Assembly: GCA_024642215.1 (NCBI GenBank)
Contig: JAHEBO010000016.1
Span: 39,783-103,782, forward strand
Reading direction: 5' to 3'
Length of the DNA stretch: 64,000 nucleotides
Source: Limnohabitans sp.
GTDB lineage: Bacteria > Pseudomonadota > Gammaproteobacteria > Burkholderiales > Burkholderiaceae_C
Made by a program: the position numbers and the translations under genes. How positions within the stretch are numbered: position 1 is the first letter of the stretch; every line of letters starts with the position of its first letter. Under the pieces are notes generated by a model. That model did not search any database. It saw nothing but the letters and a program-made list of their open reading frames with translations, and was not told the origin of the DNA. This document shows, piece by piece, positions 60,806 to 64,000 of the stretch.

Positions 60806-61423
60806 TTAAAGACTTGTTTTAAACATCCAAATGGCCGTGAGGACCAGGGCTGCCGACATGCAGCGATTGAAAACCAACAACCTCACGCCCTGTGCCAACC
60901 ATTGGCGCAATATGCTGCCCATGGCTGCGTAGGTCAGATTGCTCACAAAACCAAAAGCCATCATGATGGGAAGCAGGATCATGCTGCGTGCAACGGCATC
61001 TTCTTTGCCTGCAACCCAGCCTGCCACCACAGAAAGCGCCAACATCCAAGCCTTGATGTTCAAGAACTGAACACTCACCCCTTGAAAGAATGTGATGTTC
61101 AAGCGGTCTGCATTGGCACTGATCAACGCCCTCATGCCCCAAAGTCGGTAGGCCATCCACAACAGATACAGCGTGCCACTGACCATGATCACCCAGCGCA
61201 GCGCCGGCACTGCTAAAACCAGATGCCCCAAGCCGGCCATGCAAAGCGCTAACAACAAACCCCAACCGATGGGAACTGCCAAAATGAATTTCATGGCCGA
61301 TCGCATGCCATGGTTGGCCGCCAATGCCGTCGACAGCGTGGTGTTAGGCCCCGGTGTAAAACTGGCAGCGGTAGACAACACCAACAAGGCTGTCAGTTCT
61401 TCTGAATTCAAAATGAAATTCAT
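60806..61423 (-). CDS. LysE/RhtB family translocator
   Basis: SFTPGPNTTLSTALAANHGMRSAMKFILAVPIGWGLLLAL; MVSGTLYLLWMAYRLWG. Confidence 0.92.
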   Translation of the reverse strand: MNFILNSEELTALLVLSTAASFTPGPNTTLSTALAANHGMRSAMKFILAVPIGWGLLLALCMAGLGHLVLAVPALRWVIMVSGTLYLLWMAYRLWGMRALISANADRLNITFFQGVSVQFLNIKAWMLALSVVAGWVAGKEDAVARSMILLPIMMAFGFVSNLTYAAMGSILRQWLAQGVRLLVFNRCMSAALVLTAIWMFKTSL

Positions 61424-61469
61424 GCGATAGGTTGCAGGTATGGCGCTGGTTCAGTTGTCTGGAGGTGGA

Positions 61470-63458
61470 TTATTTGGCTGAAAGTGTTTCCCAGCGCTCT
61501 AGCGCCGCCAACAATTCAGCGTCAATTTCGCCGTCGCGTGCATACAAGGCAGTCGCTTGCGCGGGATCCTTTGCAAACAAGCTGCTGTCTTCCAAAGACA
61601 ATCTAATTGTCGCCTGTTCTTTTTCAAGCGTTTCAATCAGGCCAGGCAAACCCTCTAACTCACGTTGCTCTTTGTAGCTAAGCTTTGTCGTGCTCTTGCT
61701 CTGTGGCGTTGCAGGCATGTTTGCCTTCACTTCAGTAGCGCCCTTGTTCGTCTGTTGCGCCACTTCTGGCGTCTGAGCTTTTTTCAAAGAGATGTTGATG
61801 TTTGAAGCGATTTGGGCTGCGCCGGCTTGCTTTGCCGCAGCCGCTTTGTTCTGTGCTTGAATGGCTTGGCTGCGCTGCGACTGCGTGAGCCAGTCCTGGA
61901 CAGAACCTTCGTACTCCCGCCAAAATCCAGGGTTCTCTTCCGTCGCTTCACAAGCGATGATGCTTGTCACCACGTTGTCCATGAAGGCACGGTCATGGCT
62001 GACCAAGAACACGGTGCCCTCGTAGTCTTGCAGTAACTCTTCCAGCAGCTCTAAGGTGTCAATGTCCAAATCGTTGGTGGGCTCGTCCAGCACCAAGACA
62101 TTGGCGGGGCGTGCAAACAGCCGTGCTAACAGTAAGCGATTGCGTTCACCGCCCGACAATGACTTGACCGGTGATGTGGCGCGCGCAGGTGAAAACAAGA
62201 AGTCGCCCAAATAGCTTTTCACGTGTTGGCGTTTGTTGCCAATTTCAATCCACTCGCTGCCCGGACTGATGAAGTCTTCCAAAGAAGCCTCAAGGTCCAG
62301 CGCGTTTCTCATTTGATCAAAATAGGCCACCTGCAAATTAGCGCCTTGGCGAATGGACCCACTGTCGGCTTCAAGTTCGCCCAAGATCATTTTCAGCAGT
62401 GTCGTTTTGCCTGCCCCGTTGGGGCCTAATAAGCCAATCTTGTCGCCACGCAACAAGGTGGCGGTAAAGTCTTTCACAATGACCTTCACATCGCCCTCTG
62501 GGGAGGTGAATGATTTGCAAACATCTGTGAGTTCTGCCACCAACTTGCCACTTGGCGCGCCAGAAGCCACTTCCATGCGAACACGTCCCACTTGTTCTCG
62601 GCGCGCACTGCGAGTGGCGCGTAAATTTTCAAGGCGAACGATTCGGCTCTGACTGCGTGTGCGTCTGGCTTCTACGCCTTTGCGGATCCAAACTTCTTCT
62701 TGTGCCAACAGTTTGTCGGCCTTCGCGCTGATCACAGCTTCTTGCGCCAACTGTTCTTCTTTGTTAATTTGATACTGCGCAAAATTGCCTGGATAACTTC
62801 TGAGACGACCACGGTCTAATTCCACAATGCAGGTGGCGATGCGATCCAAAAAAGCACGGTCGTGCGTGATGGCAACCACACTGCCCTTGAAATCAATCAG
62901 CAATTGCTCTAACCAAGAGATGGAATCTAAATCCAAATGGTTGGTGGGCTCATCTAACAAGAGCACATCAGGACGCGTGACCAATGCTTGTGCCAATGCA
63001 ACACGTTTGCGATTGCCACCAGACAGCGTGCCAATTTTTGCAGCGGGATCTAAATGCAAGCGGTGCAAGGTCTCATCGACCCGTTGCTCCCAACCCCAGC
63101 CATCCAGTGATTCAATTTGGCTTTGCAGGGTGTCTAAGTCGCCGACGCAGTTGCTGTAGTCATCAATCAATTTCATCACGGGCGCAAGGCCGCGTTGAAC
63201 AGATTCAAAAATGGAATCCTCAGCCTCGAGGAGCGGTTCTTGTGCAACATAGGCGATCCGAACGCCTTGTTGGACGTGCATGGTGCCATCGTCAGCGTGC
63301 TCCATGCCAGCCAGAATTTTGAGGAAGGATGATTTGCCTGTGCCGTTACGACCAATGAGGCCAATGCGCTCAGAAGTTTCGAGTGCAAAGTCTGCATGAT
63401 CCAAGAGTGCCACATGGCCATAAGCCAATGATGCGTCTAATAAAGTGATTAAAGCCAT
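61470..63458 (-). CDS. uup: ABC-F family ATPase (Uup-like)
   Basis: Two ABC domains ([34 protein letters not shown]), two signatures (LSGGNRKRVALAQAL; LSGGERNRLLLARLF), ABC-F linker and C-terminal coiled coil; start at MALITLLDASLAYG. Confidence 0.92.
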   Translation of the reverse strand: MALITLLDASLAYGHVALLDHADFALETSERIGLIGRNGTGKSSFLKILAGMEHADDGTMHVQQGVRIAYVAQEPLLEAEDSIFESVQRGLAPVMKLIDDYSNCVGDLDTLQSQIESLDGWGWEQRVDETLHRLHLDPAAKIGTLSGGNRKRVALAQALVTRPDVLLLDEPTNHLDLDSISWLEQLLIDFKGSVVAITHDRAFLDRIATCIVELDRGRLRSYPGNFAQYQINKEEQLAQEAVISAKADKLLAQEEVWIRKGVEARRTRSQSRIVRLENLRATRSARREQVGRVRMEVASGAPSGKLVAELTDVCKSFTSPEGDVKVIVKDFTATLLRGDKIGLLGPNGAGKTTLLKMILGELEADSGSIRQGANLQVAYFDQMRNALDLEASLEDFISPGSEWIEIGNKRQHVKSYLGDFLFSPARATSPVKSLSGGERNRLLLARLFARPANVLVLDEPTNDLDIDTLELLEELLQDYEGTVFLVSHDRAFMDNVVTSIIACEATEENPGFWREYEGSVQDWLTQSQRSQAIQAQNKAAAAKQAGAAQIASNINISLKKAQTPEVAQQTNKGATEVKANMPATPQSKSTTKLSYKEQRELEGLPGLIETLEKEQATIRLSLEDSSLFAKDPAQATALYARDGEIDAELLAALERWETLSAK

Positions 63459-63500
63459 TGCCTCATTATCAATGAGGCTAGAAAAATTTTTACAAAAGAC

Positions 63501-63530
63501 TTGCGCTGCTCCAAAAAGTAGTGTTATAGT
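63501..63530 (+). promoter_or_regulatory. Candidate rRNA operon promoter P1
   Basis: TTGCGC, 18-bp spacer, TATAGT (63525-63530), AT-rich upstream sequence. Confidence 0.55.
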
Positions 63531-63535
63531 CGAGG

Positions 63536-63577
63536 GCTTCGCTGCTGAATAGTTGTTTACAACTGCAGTAGCAAAGC
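63536..63577 (+). other. Long hairpin in the rRNA leader
   Basis: GCTTCGCTGCTGAATAGTTG / CAACTGCAGTAGCAAAGC imperfect stem. Confidence 0.55.
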
Positions 63578-63689
63578 TTGGTTGAATTGGCTGCACTGCA
63601 GCGGATGTGTATCAAGAAAAGCCAAGAGGCTTTGCTGCAGGATCACAGATTGGCAGCATGCTGAATGGCTTGAAAAAAAGTTTAAAGTT

Positions 63690-63740
63690 TTTTAGATTTT
63701 TTTCAAAGCAGGCAAAAAATGCGTGCTATACTGCAAGGCT
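63690..63740 (+). promoter_or_regulatory. Candidate rRNA operon promoter P2
   Basis: A/T tracts upstream (UP-element-like), TATACT at 63727-63732; the -35 is weak. Confidence 0.5.
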
Positions 63741-63940
63741 TCGCTGATCGCAGCGAGTGATGCAAAAACAACAAGGGCTTCGGCTTGAAATTGTTTGCAA
63801 CGAGATCTTTAAAAATATACAGCCGATAAGCGTGGGCGTTTGATGGCGATTGCCAAGTTCTACGGAACTAAGTCTTAATTGACTTACAAACGCTCATGAG
63901 AATAGAAGTGAAGTTCACTTCAATTCCGTTTTTATGAGTT

Positions 63941-63952
63941 GCTCGAAAGAGC
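63941..63952 (+). other. GNRA-tetraloop hairpin just upstream of 16S
   Basis: GCTC-GAAA-GAGC, ~17 nt before the estimated mature 16S 5' end. Confidence 0.5.
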
Positions 63953-63968
63953 GAAAAAATTCAAGATC

Positions 63969-64000
63969 GAACTATAGAGTTTGATCCTGGCTCAGATTGA
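63969..64000 (+). rRNA. rrs: 16S ribosomal RNA, 5' end only (continues past window)
   Basis: AGAGTTTGATCCTGGCTCAGATTGA from 63976, the universal 16S 5' sequence; the exact 5' end is estimated. Confidence 0.97.

Noticed and set aside
1-64000. CRISPR arrays, prophage, transposons, toxin-antitoxin or restriction/defence islands
   Set aside because: I looked for regular direct repeats, integrase/transposase motifs and defence nucleases on both strands and saw none I could support; a systematic HMM and repeat search would be needed to exclude them.

Overview
The window is a gene-dense chromosomal segment with the gene content and order of a betaproteobacterium, probably Burkholderiales/Comamonadaceae-like (inferred from gene families; no phylogeny was run). 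It starts inside hpf and ends in the first ~30 nt of a 16S rRNA gene on the + strand. I call about 57 protein-coding genes. Most are core functions: hpf-ptsN-hprK, fur/bamE, dapB, leuS-lptE-holA, proA, gshA, kup, psd, htpG, rep-like helicase, priA, hemE, dsbD and an ABC-F ATPase. Accessory modules include: a Bug receptor + aconitase-family (LeuCD-like) + isocitrate-lyase-family cassette between holA and proA; a Liv-type ABC transporter bracketed by two CoA ligases; a metallophosphoesterase / Ser-Thr kinase-UspA fusion / SrkA-like kinase operon; tonB-exbB-exbD-exbD; a GH13 protein lacking its catalytic residues; and a distant homologue of spore-type transglutaminase Tgl behind three abutting palindromes. 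I saw no CRISPR array, prophage, transposase, recognisable defence island or tRNA. The strongest second-look items are the GH13 pseudoenzyme, the kinase/phosphoesterase module, the LeuCD-like/lyase cassette, the Tgl-like gene with its palindromic upstream region, and the tandem-promoter structured leader of the rRNA operon. All family assignments come from reading the translations, not from database searches.
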